In this document: piece by piece, positions 13,325 through 27,200 of the stretch | Layout of the letters: each line of letters begins with the position of its first letter | Position numbering within the stretch: the stretch's first letter is position 1 | Assembly (NCBI RefSeq): GCF_028389875.1 | Contig: NC_084674.1 | Coordinates: 11,813,501-11,877,500 of the forward strand | Source of the DNA: Rhea pennata | Taxonomy: Eukaryota > Chordata > Aves > Rheiformes > Rheidae | DNA: 64,000 nt | Direction: 5' to 3' | Made by a program: the position numbers and the translations under genes | Notes under the pieces: generated by a model | What the model saw: only the letters and a program-made list of their open reading frames with translations | The model's database searches: none | Told to the model about the DNA's origin: nothing

Positions 13325-13725
13325 AAATAATTTTCCCATCATAATCTAATGACTTTATTCAGCCTAACACAGTGGTACTAAAATTCATTTCCCACAGAAT
13401 CTCACACCCAAACCATATTGTTACAGGTCTCTGTGGACTTGCACTGAAATAATTTTTCCATGTAAAGTGACATCGTCACTTCTCCCTGCAGACTTGTATT
13501 GAAACCATTTTCCTGTTATATCTCACATATTATAATGCTGTTGGTCCCCACAGACCAACTCTCTTTGGAGTATTTTTCTATACAGTTTCACATTTTAAAA
13601 ACTATAATCGATAACCTTAGACTACCACAAAATAGTTCCCCCTAAAACTTCATATTCAAACAGTATCACTTCAGTTCCCTCCAGACTTGCATTACAATAG
13701 CTTTCCCATGTTAACAACATTGCAA
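13325..13725. repeat. degenerate tandem repeat, about seven units of about 62 bp
   Basis: Units start with an AAATAATTTTCCCA-like block at about 13325, 13381, 13447, 13502, 13568, 13630 and 13694 (spacings 56, 66, 55, 66, 62, 64). Several units end with a second shared block, CCCTGCAGACTTGCATTG-like, at about 13432, 13486, 13550 and 13676. Copies are highly diverged, so the array is old. Confidence 0.65.
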
Positions 13726-13911
13726 AAGAGATGTTTGAGTTGTTGGCGTTATATAAATGTTTCAGGCAATTTACATTTCTCTGACTATAAAATCCCACTT
13801 AGAATCTTGTGTCATTTATAAGTGCCAGTGTAAATGGACAAATACTGACCCTTACCAAGCAACGTTTAGAATGACGTGACACTTAGCTAACAGAGTAGTG
13901 CTGTAACAACT

Positions 13912-14367
13912 TCATTGATAGCACAGAAATGTCAGGCTGAAACTCCAAATGATCTCATTTGTATCATGCTGCAGTTTGCCCTTTTTCTTACTTGCTGTTT
14001 TTTCAGCTTTTCCTAAATCTTTTTCCTCACTTTGCAGTCTTTGATTGCTCGCTCTGTTTTTCTCTCTCCTGTGCTGTATATAGTCAATAATTTCTCCCTT
14101 TCTCCTACTACTGTTCTCCATCCCTTTACTGGAATGTAATTTAAAAGACACTTGCTGATGGCCTTCTCATTTGCCTCTGTGGCTTCTTGCTGTTCAAAAG
14201 AAAAGTTTACATTAACAGGCTATCCTGCAACACAATCAATTCCAGTCTGCAAAAGTAATGATGTGGGTTTAGAATCAGGAACCCTTAAATTTGCTTGTTT
14301 GATTTGTACATTTGTTTCTTCCTCCTTTAAATCTTCTGCTTCCTCCTTTAGATCTTCTGTTATCTGA
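13912..14367 (-). pseudogene. purine-rich minus-strand stretch with broken coding-like frames
   Basis: Read on the minus strand, 14362 leftward opens with ITEDLKEEAEDLKEEE and runs about 47 codons to a stop. Another frame (14151-13912) gives 79 codons rich in Lys, Glu, Arg and Gln that would form a coiled coil, for example KGEIIDYIQHRREKN. No single frame spans both parts, no family is recognised, and purine-rich DNA gives Lys/Glu-rich frames by chance. It may be a decayed exon or pseudogene, or nothing. The 21-bp direct repeat at about 14326-14367 creates the repeated LKEE unit. Confidence 0.2.
14326..14367. repeat. 21-bp direct repeat, two units
   Basis: TCCTCCTTTAAATCTTCTGCT is followed at once by a near-identical copy. 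It lies inside the purine-rich (minus-strand) coding-like stretch. Confidence 0.8.
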
Positions 14368-15097
14368 ACCACTGAGGAGATTCAGTTTCTAGCTTTTCTG
14401 TGCAAACTAAGGCCTAAAAAGCGTTTTATTTTTATGAAAGTCAAGAGTTGCAGAAAATCACATGATTCAAGAGATAGGACTTTAAGACCAATGTCAAATA
14501 TCCTGAAAAATGCAGCATGACAAAAATATGAAAACTGACGATGCAGGAACCATAACGGTCATGGCTGGGCAGTTTCCACTGTCTTCCTACGCAGGAAGCA
14601 CATAAGGCATCAGGCTCGCTCCAGAATTGCTACCTCTCATCTGCAATCCTATAAAACCCTCAACTTAGTTATCCTACACAAGTAATAGAGCCTCAAATTC
14701 TTGGACAGCAGGAAGCTCCCCTCAAGTTTGAGGCTAGAAATCTGAAGAATCTGTCAGAGGGGTGAGAAGTCTACTAAAACCTGCTCTTCTTCCCTAGAAT
14801 CAACAGATTTCTGTCGAGGTGAATAGAAGACATGATGTGTCATCCAGCACACATTTCAATATGTTACTGTGGTCTTTAATGTCCCTTATAGTGTATTTAG
14901 GAAAAAAAAATCTGTTGATGCAGTTCTATGACTTCTACTACACATTGTTCTGCATCAAGCATACATCCTGGGAGCATCAAAGCAGAGAGACGACTATTTG
15001 ACACAGAGTTACTGTGTAAATATCTAATGGTAATGCTTGGGTCTGTATTCTCACATTTCTGGATTAGAACCAGCTTCTTCACAGGGTTTTATTAGGA

Positions 15098-15390
15098 CTG
15101 AATTATTATTTATATTTTATTTAGCAAGGGGCTGTCAGATTGAGAGCATTAATGTCGTACACTAAACCTGTAGATGCGAGTCCCGCAATGGACAGCAGCA
15201 GCGGTTTATTGTTTGCCGGCAAACTAGCAATTCCAGAGGGCAATGACGTACTTTGCCAAGGTGCTACATTTGCCAGAGGGCCTGATCAGGGTCACGGTCT
15301 CACCCTACTTGGCACTATACAAAGAGAAAGCAAAGCACAGCCTTTGCCTGAAAGAGCCTTCTCTTTGTAAGAGTTCAAAAACAAACCACA
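15098..15390 (+). repeat. possible second copy of the same ancient repeat class
   Basis: ATTATTATTTATATTTTATTT at the left and CTACTTGGCACTATACAAAG then CCTGAAAGAGCCTTCTCTTT further right match the order of the same amniote repeat in the opposite direction (ATTATTATTT... GCGCTGTACAAACAC... AAAGAGCTTACAATC). The middle is poorly matched and unusually rich in CpG for this flank. Confidence 0.35.
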
Positions 15391-15566
15391 AAAGTCAAGG
15401 CTATGGACCAGCAGGAGAAAGAAAACACAACCAGCTAGGGCATTCCACAGCCGAGTACTCTGTGTGCTCACTAGGAACGGGATAAACACACATTCAAGCC
15501 CTTACTCTGCCTGACTCAGGGCCTAGGACTTTTCCCTGGGTCATTCCAGTTAAATGTCCCAACCAC

Positions 15567-15567
<1 letters not shown>

Positions 15568-15600
<33 letters not shown>
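15568..15600. repeat. 33-bp T homopolymer
   Basis: An uninterrupted T run. No retrocopied gene is recognisable on its right side, so it is not clearly the tail of a processed pseudogene. Confidence 0.95.
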
Positions 15601-15603
<3 letters not shown>

Positions 15604-18600
15604 CAGTTTCTTACTCAGTCCTTCTCTTTTTGGAATTTCTGTTTTGTATATGTAATTTAATGCAAATTGGGCCAAAACTAGTGAGAGCAGGCATGTGTAT
15701 GTGAGACCACTGATCTATGGCCTGGCAGTGAAAACCGAAGCTGAAGTCTCTCATGCTAATTAGACAGAGTTAGATTTGAAACCTGGCTCAATGCTGTTGC
15801 GAATGGGTTCTGTAGCACTTGTGCTACCAGCTAAGCTTGGGGGGGGAGGGGGCCCTCACTACCACATCTGGGCCAGCAAGGCTCTTCTCGATAAATCAGA
15901 ACTTTTGGATGAAGAATGTCTTCTCAGAAAGCCCCTGACTACCTCCTTAATATCAGTAAGATCATATAACAGGACAAATTAACTACTGTATGGCTTAATG
16001 GCTCTGAGTACTGTTTTCTTATCTCCAAATGCTGCTCAACTTAGCATCATTAGTAGGTTGATTTCTCTCAGGCATCACACCAAAAGCACAGCTTAAACTT
16101 GTTTTTTGACAAATAAAGACAGGTCTTAATTTTAAAACCAAGGTAATTAGGACAATAATTCTGGTGGGGGGAAGCATTCTTGCAATCACTCAAAGACACT
16201 GGGTTATGTTCCAAATCCAATAAATGTGCTTTAGGCCACCTTTAATTTCATCCTGACCTATGCACTGTACACATCAGTTGGACCCTTGCATTTTCCCCCT
16301 CTTTCTGCAGTCATTTAACTTTCTTCTTGGCACAAAAGGCACCTTAGGCAGTTCTTAAATAACACAGAACTGCAGTTGAGCTCTTGTAGATGTACACATG
16401 AATACCTAGTTCCCTTCATTAAGATTACAGTTCAGATAATGACCTCCCCAGGAATTCATACTGATCACACACACTTCACAAGAGAATGTCTTAAAGATGA
16501 AATTATGCAGATGAACATATTAGCTAACAGTATCTGAAGTTATTCTATGATGAGCCCTTGGGAATTAGAATTAACAGAAGAAGCAGAGCATGTGAAAAAA
16601 AGTCTCTCAATGTCACTTTGTGCCAAGCATTCAAAAATCACATAAAAAACCTGCATATAAACTTGGCAAGTGCTTCACAGGGCGCAATCACAAATCTGGG
16701 ATACTACTCTATCTATTCAAAGTATTTTTTTAAAGCACTGTTCTGTTGACAATGTCTTTGTTTTATTTCATCCAGCTTAGACCATTCTAGGCTGGCTAAG
16801 TTTTCTGTTTGTTTACAGAAGAATTCTCAAAGCTATAAGTCTCAGAAAGTCATCATGATTACTTCACTGGAGACATAGCTCAAACGTGGACAGGCTGAGT
16901 GTACAAGTGTAAGCTGCAAATGATGCACCTGTATCCCTAAATAGCTATGTGATTCCATTCTCACACTTGTGTTTTCTGGAAAACTGTTTGGTTTAAATTC
17001 ATGTTCCTCACTTACTAGGATGAGTTCTAGCTCAGCCATAAATGACTATCTTCACTCTTGCCATAAAAAGATGTGCACTTTTTTTGACCTTGAAATCCTG
17101 CAAACAAAATCCCCAAACCCACGAAAGCTCCTCCTTTCAGCGCAGACTTTTTAAAAGAGTTAAAGAAGCTAAATATTGGTCTCCAAGTGTTTCTGGCAGC
17201 ATGCTTCCAGATGATATATGACACTAGGTTACAGTTTAGGATAAAACCAGACATGTGCAGAACAGGACACAATACAGCACAACATCAGCATCCAACTCCA
17301 ATTTCTGCAATCAATGGCTCTGGGAGGGTATTAGAAAATACCAATGTGATAAGAAATACATTGGGAATGAATCACCATTTCAAAGCTGTTTATAGCCATG
17401 GAATAAATGAAACATTAAAAATGTCATACAGGTTGCACTCAGGAATTAACTTAGAAAAAGCAAAGATGATTGTCTGCCTTTAAAGTAAGAGCACGCAAGC
17501 CTTGGATTGGCTCTGAATGTACTTAACTGTAGCATCTGTAACAGCTACCAAAAAAGCTCAGTTTATCAGCCACAAGGGAAGAACACTAAGTACCTTCTCT
17601 CTTTGCTTATGAAGAGCTTGTAAATCATTTTTGATCTTCTTTAACAACAAGAAGAATGTTACTTTTTGGAGAATACAGAAATGAATGACAGAAGAGATTT
17701 ACCAATTGCCAAGTCCACCCTTGCTCGTGGTGGAATAGTTTTGTTTAAATATTAGCAAATTTTTTCTAATATCAAATCCATGTGAAAACTAGATTGCAGA
17801 TGGGGTCCTGCCCACCAGCAGTCAACTGACAGCTGCGCTGTTGTATCTTATGCCAGTCAAATGGAGCAGTACAGGAGACATGCAGTTAAGAACATTGGGA
17901 TGCTTCAGGAAACAGTCAAGAGAAGCAGATAAGGGCAGTGAAGAGAAGAGGGCAGTGATCTCTTAAAAAGAAATAGACTGATTCAGCTACAGAACACACC
18001 CAGTAAATGCATATACTGTTTCCCCTCCCCAAAGAGGAAAAAATGATTAGCACAGTTTACTCAGTGCTTTAATAGGATTACAAGAATCTTAAGGGATCTG
18101 ATACTGTCCCTGCAGGAGCCTGTGTACTACAGCAAAGCTGAAACAAAGTGATGAAATGGAGGGATATATTTGGAGACACTGGGGAGCAATCTGACCAGAT
18201 ATTTGGTGAAGTAAATGATTTCCAGGACTGACTGCCCCTCAGTGAGGATCACCATTATACTCATGGGAAGAGAATTGATCCCCAATGCTTTACATTATGA
18301 AAAAAGAGATATGATCTCTTCTAGCACAAAATGTAGCGTTTGAACTTTTTTTATTGAAAAATTAAGTGTCAGCCATCATAGTCAAATGGAAAGGGCATCA
18401 TACAATGAATCAGGAAATACTCCATGTTTCCATCTTTTAGGAAGTGGTTGAAGATTGCGGATGAAAAGTGGTCATTCCAGTTATGATTTCTGTGGGATAA
18501 GAGAAATCTTTTGAGCAGAAACATGACTACATGTTTAAAAGTGACAGATTTTTAAATCTTTTTAAAGATTCTTGACTTGGCATTCTTGACTACTCTTTAA

Positions 18601-18641
18601 TCTAAGTGCTGCAAATGATGCTGCATCTTTTCTTTCTTTCC

Positions 18642-18663
18642 TTTTTTTTTTTTTTTTTTTTTT
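18642..18663. repeat. 22-bp T homopolymer after a pyrimidine tract
   Basis: An uninterrupted T run preceded by a TTTC-rich tract. Confidence 0.95.
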
Positions 18664-21600
18664 GCATTTGTCTAAAATGAAAGCTTCATCATTGTTACTA
18701 TGTGATGAAAAGAGGCTAGATTCAAAGCTTGGAGACAGAGTACTTAAAACATAGAAATCATAGACAAATGTCAGGGGAGTACAAGTATGGGACAAAGATT
18801 GTATTTAAAGTCAATATTTTGTTAAGATCACACGAAACTGGCAGATAGAGACAACAAAGCTATAGTTCCTAGAGGTAAATAGCTTAAACCAACATTCACG
18901 CAAAGTATTTCTTTTTGCCAAGTGCTGGCAAATGGTGATGAAAAAAGCTAGTAGTTTAGCTGAATACTATAATTGGTGCCTAAAATCATTCTTCTGCCCA
19001 AGGCCTCTGCTGTCAACTACTAGCTCAGAAAAAAAATATATATATTCACTGGGAAAATCAGGGGGCAGTTCATCTTCAGCTGAGGAATCTTATATGAATC
19101 ATTAATTGGGCTGGAAAAGCAGAGATTTTTTTCCTCTAAAGACAGACCTGTGCCACAGAAGTCATTCCTAGATTCATATCCAAACTCCAGACCCCAAATT
19201 TCCCAAGATTCAGGGCTGCTCAGATAAAAGTTTAGTTGATTCCAATTATGTACCAAGTTAGCCATGAATTTCAGTTCTGAGTCCAGAAAGGAATATGAAT
19301 CTTCCTAAAAAATGAAGAAAAACATTGCTCGAAACTACTGTTAACACATTACTACCCTGAAGTAAAATTTATAGTATGTGCTTTCAGAAATGTTTTGGCA
19401 ACACAAATAAACAAGTAAGTTTTAAAGCTACTGATGAAAGCAAGCATCAAGAGAAGACACAGAACTTAGATGACAATCAGCCTTATACAGATCAAAATCC
19501 ACTGAAATAGGGATATTTGTGAGTCATTAGAAAGTGGTTTGGTAGTTGTTCAGGTTGTGATTAGTAATTTGTTAGTTCTGTTCTGAGCACAATATCTCTA
19601 GGAATATGCAGCCATCCCTTCATCAGAACTTTAAGTCATTTTCTTAGACAAATCCAGACCAAAGAGAAGTGTTGAAGACAACTGGGATTCCTAGGTACCA
19701 ACTAAGCTGTTGTTGCTGCAAGACTCGGCCTTCAGAAATATGCTGGGGCAAATTGGAGTGACCTGAGGGGAGCAGCAGTCCAGCAAAACACCAGACCTGG
19801 TGCATGGTAGATTTCTAAATCTCAGATTGTTGCCATCTTTTTTCCTAATTTACCATTTCACCTTATTGCACTGTCTCTGTTCTTTCTTTAGCCTCATCAA
19901 CTGACTTTTCGTATGTATTTGCTTTATTCAGTGCTGGAGGGTGATATGATATAAGCACTCCAGCTACATGTTATTACAAGCTGGAGGAAAGAAACAGAGT
20001 TAAAGATCTGATGAGGTGTCAAGATATGCTGTCTACATCATACCTATGAATGAAGTACTGCAGGCAGAGTTTCTCTTACAAGTTTTCTTACCTGTTTTCT
20101 TTTCTTTTCTTTTTTTTCCCTAAACGCAAGACTAAAAATCAAATGCTGGACAAATAACCTTTTAATTCACTCTGCAAATTGACTGTGCAACTTTTGGACT
20201 CAAACTAGATCATTATGTTCTTAGCATCTGTAAAGATTCTGCAGACTAAACAAGGCTTTCAAAGACAGTTGTGCAATTCCAATGCTTTGAAAGTAAAGTC
20301 GATACCTTGGTGGAACCAATTGGAAATTAATAAGCAGTACCCTCAAGAAGGAATTTCTTGCAATTCCCTCTACATTGCTTTGGCTTTTACAAAATGAATG
20401 AGAGTGAAAGCCAGAAAAATGTGTATTTTTACAGAGCCCATGACTCTGATTATTTCCAGAAATCAGCTGAGCAAGAAGATCCCATTCTGACAATCCCCTT
20501 TACAAGACATAGCTGCATTTTAACTGAATACAGCTCCTGCCTCCAATTCTGGTTTCCTCACAGTTGGTCTCTTCATCATATCTGAATAGCAATCTCAGAA
20601 ATCATCATCGCCTACACATATATGCACACACCCTCAAAAATTAATACAGGCTCGGCTTTCAATTACCTTTATCCACAGATACACTCTGTTCATTTTCACT
20701 GCTGATGTTTTCACAATCTGATTAGTGTTTCTTAAGACTGGAGAGTGAAATTTTCTGTTTCTCTAGAAAACTTTGCACAGGTAACTGCCATGTCAGTTAC
20801 TTCATCTTCCTATCATCTCTACTGATTTTGATCTAGATGGGATTGCTCTAATTGACTAATAATACTATTATCTTAGGAAAAGGTTTTGATTGTGGCATCT
20901 GTTGCCTGCATTCTACTACAGCTGCTGTTGCCAGCAGTACAATACACACAAACAGTGCCTTTACAGGTGCACTCAAAGTTCAGACTAGTCATGAATTACA
21001 ACTATGAATGGGAATTAAGTAGAACATTCCTTTCTAAGTACTTATAACTTGGCAGTAGAGGCTTCATTTAGTAACAAAGGTATTAAGCCTGAAGGATTTG
21101 GCACTAAAATGGAGCTTCTTTCTGGGGCAGAGACAATTTTACTGAAACATCTGATAATTGTACTTATTATAAGCAAGGGCTGGTAGCATCAATTATTACA
21201 AAGGTTGCTTGACACTTCCCATTCATTACAAAATCCACTTTTCAATTGCTGAAAACTTTGCCAACCTTTAAATACCCAGTCTGAAATTTTCCATGCTGAG
21301 CGTCTGTCTTAGGCTGATCATTTTAAAAGGAAATTTTAGACAAAACAGTCTACCTTTTCCAAGAATGAAACTAGAGAAAAATATGTTGTTTTTGCCACAT
21401 TGAAGAAAAATACAGAAATCGCTATACTTCAAAAAAGATCTCAAAAGAGAAGATTTTATCATGCACATCTCTTGTGCTGTCCCTGTGAAACTCAGAAATG
21501 GTGTTTCAAAAACTGCAGTAAGTATTTCTTGAAGGGGAAATATCTGCAATATTAGGTAAAAGCTTCCCACAAATCCATTTTCCCTACAACTCTCCACTCC

Positions 21601-24153
21601 CTGACAGCACCTACATGGCAAAAGGAGGTGTGTGTGCGTACAAGCACACACCAACCTACGTCCCTCTCTAGGCTGAGGTATGGCACGCAGCATTCAGGCC
21701 TATGGTACTGAAAATGGGACTTTTTCTGCATATAGCCATTTCTGCCTGTCTGAGATAGATCCTGGCATTAAAAGACAGGGATAAGACAATGATTCCCCTA
21801 TGCTTTTCACGACCACTTTGTTGCCAATGAGGTAGTACTGATGGGGAAACTGTCTTAATGCAGAAAGAGCTAGATTAGTAAGAAAGGGAAGGAAATTAGT
21901 AAGAAGGGTAATTAGGAATTAGTCAGAAGGGAAAGAAACAGGCCGAGACAAAGTGCAGTGAGGCAAGGACTGGAAGAGAAGCAAAAACTCAGTGCAGGGC
22001 TGTAGAAATTGTGGTGGAAGGAGGGAGAAGAAGAACAAACCGCTAGTGGGACTGGAAGCCCAGAAGTGTAGTGAGTGGGGCCTGTTTTGAAACTCCTGAT
22101 TTGAACCACATTCTAGACAAACGTCTTTCCGTAGGGAAATAAGCCTTCTGAGGGTAAAGCTATGCTCTGTGGAAGAGAAGCTGTGAAACAAAAAGAGAGA
22201 GATGATTCATTTCCAGGGTTCAGCAGGAGAAAGGGCCTTGAGAATCCACTGTGCTTATCATGCCAGGTCTGTTACAGGAGGATGAATGGTGCCCCTGCAG
22301 ACCTGGACTCTACCCTTCCCTTGGCCACAGTGTTGCTAGGCAAATCAATTAATCCACATTTTTACTTGTCAGTCATCCTCTTAGGGATCTAACATGAGAC
22401 CCTAACGTCTGATCTGCAAAACTGCTGAGCGTTCACACCTACAACTGAAGTTAGGAGGAGTTATGCTTTGAATATATAAAATATTTTACCATGTTGTGAA
22501 CTTGGGGCGGGGGGGGACCCAAAATAAACAGATACTTAAAATCTTTGGCAATGTTTTCACTTCATATCGCTGTTTGTTATCTATCCAAGAGGGGGTGCAG
22601 CATCCCCTCACTTCATTGGGGTATTACGAAAATATATTATTTCATGTCTGTGAAGCACTCAGACACAATAATGACTAGTGAAGGAAAATTCCCAAGGAAA
22701 TTAATAACATTGTATTCAGAACAGGCTTTGAATAGTGTGCAGTAAATAAGCCACGGGGTACACACTAAATAATGAAGATAATGGAAAATATTAAATAGCT
22801 GGTCATAAAGTGAGTAATGTCCATCCTGCACTCTAACTGAAGCAGAGATTTAACAGTATGTGATCCTGTTGACGAAAGACAATACCATAACACATACACA
22901 CAAAGACGATAGCAAATTTGCAGCAATAACTTTAATTCCTGCATTTGCCAAGTTTTGAGTGTTTGGCTTAGCCACTTCGTGAGAGTGCCAAATTCTCTTA
23001 ATTTGGCTACATGCATGAAAAAAGACATATATTAATATGGATTAGAGAGGGAGGTGGTTCCAGAACTGGCTCAGCACAAAGTCCAAGGGTGTCTGGAGTC
23101 AGCTCATATTAGAAGAGAAGAAAGCTGACCATACCTGTTGATCTGGATCCAGACATCCTCAAATTTCAGAGCCTAGCTTCTGCTTTGAGACCATCTCTAC
23201 CGTGACTCTTTCTCCTTCAGTTGCCAGAGTATGTCTAAGGACTTCTTTATAAAGGCTTGACCTTTATAAACGTTGCAATGCTAATCTTGCCAATAAATTC
23301 TACTTATTCTTGTTATGTATATAAGGTTTTGTTTAGCAACATCATAAAATGTGTGTGAGGTAGGCAGAGGTCTTGCTAAGCAACTTGGGTAACACAAAAG
23401 AGGCATTTACCATGAAACTTTTGTCAGAGGATAGAACAGATCTGTTGTTTGGCATCTGGAGTGGGCATCTAAAAAAGGATCTAGATGAAGGAGGCATGAA
23501 TGCAACCTTCTTGGAATAAGAAAAACTCTGAAGCCATGCAGGCATTCCTGTGACACATCTCCTACAGCCCTCCAGCCACACTGGATGGTTGTGACAGAAG
23601 GAAACTCGAAGAGTGATAAGAACTACTGGAGAAGCAGAGGCTCAATCAAGTAGAAATCTGAGGGTGGAAATGAAGGTCCTGTTTTCCAAAGCAGATAAAC
23701 CAAACTGCTACACCTGCTATTGCAGCATGCAACATCACCCTGACATGTGCCTCAAAGGTACCATGCGAAGTCATAGGCTATCAACAGATCATGCACTACT
23801 TAACAGAAGGCAGCTAGAGCATTTATATTTGTGTTGACCTTGGGGTTGTCTGCTCTTAAACTTCCAGATAAACAAACATTAAAATATGCATGCAGATTGT
23901 GGTCTCACTGCACTGGGAGTTACCACAGTGGTGAGAAAGTACCTGGTTTATATATGGAATTACACTAATCAGTACATGCACGTTCCTGAAGGTAATGCTC
24001 TTACAAAGGCTATACTCTTAAAAATTTAAATGTAATGTAAAGTGACTGTAAAATTTTCTTTTATACAGTAATTTATCCCAATTACCTGGCAACAAGAAAG
24101 ATCTTCTACAGCATCATCTGTACATCTCTCTTCTATCAAGATTTTTGTTTTCT

Positions 24154-24208
24154 GGTGGCTGAAAGTATTTCCTTCTATCCATTTTGAATTTGTCAACTTT
24201 CAGCCACC
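24154..24208. repeat. perfect 13-bp inverted repeat (hairpin)
   Basis: GGTGGCTGAAAGT at 24154-24166 is followed after 29 nt by its exact reverse complement ACTTTCAGCCACC at 24196-24208. It would fold into a stem-loop. No gene or element boundary is visible next to it. Confidence 0.6.
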
Positions 24209-27200
24209 TACATGTTTGTTCCTAAGTCCTGAGAGAGAAGTTACAAGTTTCTGATCCGCTTTTCTTATATTACTCATTACAATACAAAAACCTTCACTAT
24301 CTGTCCAGAAACAGCATGTCAGAGGAAAAGCATATTAACATAACAGAGGTGGGGTGAGGAAGCAAAGATCAATTCCAATCCATTCTTCTCCCCATTGTAT
24401 TGGTTGCTGGGAACTTCAGTATTCCAGTCCTGACCACTGAAATCCACTTCCCATGCAAGAACATTGGTAATACTCTCTTCTAATAACTAGGATGTCACAT
24501 CTGCTGAAGACCTATTTCCTGCTCCCATCAGGTAAAGTCCTGTTTCAAAACTACAGACCATTTGTTCTAGTCTTTGAGCTACCTGTAAGCAACAATAATT
24601 GTGTTATGTATATATGTGGGAACCTACAGAACTGCCACTACAGAACCATGCACCCTGAACTGCTACTGCAGATATCATGGCAAAGTTGAAACTCAGTTCC
24701 AATCATATAGGCATTTCCACTGACGCAAGCGAATCCAGAATCCTGTCTGTAATTCCAGATTAGCCAGCTGACATATTCCCAGCTCTTCTCAGGGTGTCTT
24801 TATATTCCCAGCCTCCCCCTAAGGCAGTTATACAGCAATTTAATCAGAAAAAGCATCTATTTAACACTGAAGACCGGCTTCAGCCCCCAAAGTCGTTAGC
24901 GAAACACCCAGGGTTGCAGGGAACTCGGGCATAGGCTTTCTCTATCCAACTTTGTACAAACACTGTCATCTAGTGGAGACAAGCCTGGAGAGCAGGGAAC
25001 CAGCTGTGCTCTTGCAACACCAAGTTGCTACACTGATAGGTACCTGGTATGAGCAGGGAAAAGTAGCAACCCACCTGTAACTAAATATGAACGTGCTTCT
25101 CATTTATAATCTCCCTTGACTATCAAATAGGAATTCTACGCTGTTTATTCTTTTTGCTTCTCATTCCCCTCATAAACCCACTTTGGAAGGGGTATTTGAA
25201 ATAAACTTCTACTTCTGCCTCGACTCTGCAGGGTTCTTCAGAGTAACTGTTTCAAGAGAGCAAACTCAAATACAGAACTATTGCTAATCAGAGCCTGGCA
25301 ACAGCTAATCAATTTGTTAAAGAAAGGGTAGCATTACTAGAATGGGCCTAGCTCTTGTCTTCTACATAGCTATAGTTAAAAGATCTACTTCTAGGTTGCA
25401 GCTAAGCTGCAAACCTCAGTATCTACATATGGTGACTTCAGGTAAGATTATTAACTGCCTAGGACTATCTCAACTTAAGAAAAAGGTATTTAGCTACCAA
25501 ACCTTTTACCTGAGTTATAAAGTTCCTTTCCTCTAAATACATCACTAAGTTTCCGAATGCTGGTTTTATTACACTAGTTCTTCAAGTCAGTTTAAAGCAG
25601 AGAATACATTTCAGTAGAAACATCACAAAATTGCAGCTTGTTCTAAGAATTAAGGTTTCTCCTATAAGCTTTACATAGCTTGTTTTAAAAATGGAAACTC
25701 AAGAGGATTTGGTTTTCTCCCCTCCCCTGCTTTTACCCCAGAGAAGGCATCTTGGCTAATAAAACCCACAAAGATCAACCCTAAAAATAAATATCTGCTG
25801 TTGGTCCAGACAGCTCTGACTCTTAAAAGAATTTGATTGGGGTGGTAATTACATTTCACTTTCAATCCATATGTGAATTCAGTGCTGGTGAGATGTGTCT
25901 TTTATCTTCATATCCTCATGATACATCCATCAGCATTTACAAAGCATTCATTACAGCAGGAACACCGCTGTAAGACTGAAGTGCTTTGTTTATTCACACA
26001 GCAAATACAGCATAGACAATAACACTGCAAGCTGCTTCTTTACATCAGCCTGTGATCATTCTCGCACTATACTCATAGAGAACAAGTTAAGGGCAAGAAA
26101 GCACCCCTTTCATTCATCAGTCTATGTTATAAAGTTGCCTGCAAGAAGCTTTAAAGGTCTCTGAGGGTAGGAAGAATATGCTTACAAATACCTAATAAAA
26201 GATATAATCTCTCCCTGTATGCCTAGCTTCCATTCTATCTCTAGACCACTATGACTTCAACACAACTATTACATTACTAATCAGAAGTAGACTGAGAGGC
26301 ATCAATTTTACAAGAGAATATTTGTCTGATGATAACATCACTAAAATCTGTTGAACACTGTCTAATACCCAGGGAAAAAAAGAGCAAGTCATTTTACTAC
26401 TTATCTCTTCTGCTGCTCTAGAGTATATTTATATGTTTACCTTCTAGCCTTGAAGAATAATTGCAGCAACTTATTCGGTGGTAAATGAATTTTATTCTTT
26501 CAGCTGATGGCCTTCACAAAATCCTGCCCTGAAGCACCTAGCTCTTGGTGCAAAGATAGGTAACAATGGCTCTTCTAGCATCAGAAACCAGAGAAGCATT
26601 TTTATGAGGAGTGGATTTGCCATTTTGATCACAACACTGTCCTTAGTTTTAACAGCTTCTAATCACTTACTTGCCAGAAGGTAAATATTTTTCTGGATAC
26701 TTAAATCATCTTATTTCCCTTCTTCCACTGTTATTTTTGCTATTTCCATCACCACTATTGTAAAAGCAACTAAAAATGGGGAACTAGTCTAAGTCTAAAT
26801 CCTTCCTTTGCCCCTACACAAGACTGGATACTTGTCTTTCATGGTAAAGATTTTCATTAATTCACTTCAAGGAAAGAATTTCAAGGGAGGAATAGTATTA
26901 CTCACTTGCCTGCTGTTCTTGGCAGGCAGTGACATGTACAGAGCAAAGTCATAGGTCCTGTTATTGCCTTCAAGTTAGAGAGAAAGAGAAAGAGAGAGAC
27001 AAAGGCATTGCTGTTTCATAGTTAAAGAGGAATGAGTAATGAATATTTTGTAGGTCACAAACTAGGCTGTACGGACACTTCTGAGTTATTCTTTGAATTT
27101 TGAGGTCTCCAGGAGGTCACTTGTTTTTTGAGTTTCCATTTATAGTAAACTAAGAAAACACATGGTGCTGTATAAAGTGAATCTAAATTCTTCTACTCAC

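Noticed and set aside
22280-22360. MIR-like trace
   Set aside because: Only short matches such as GGCAAATCAATTAATCC; too weak to separate from chance.
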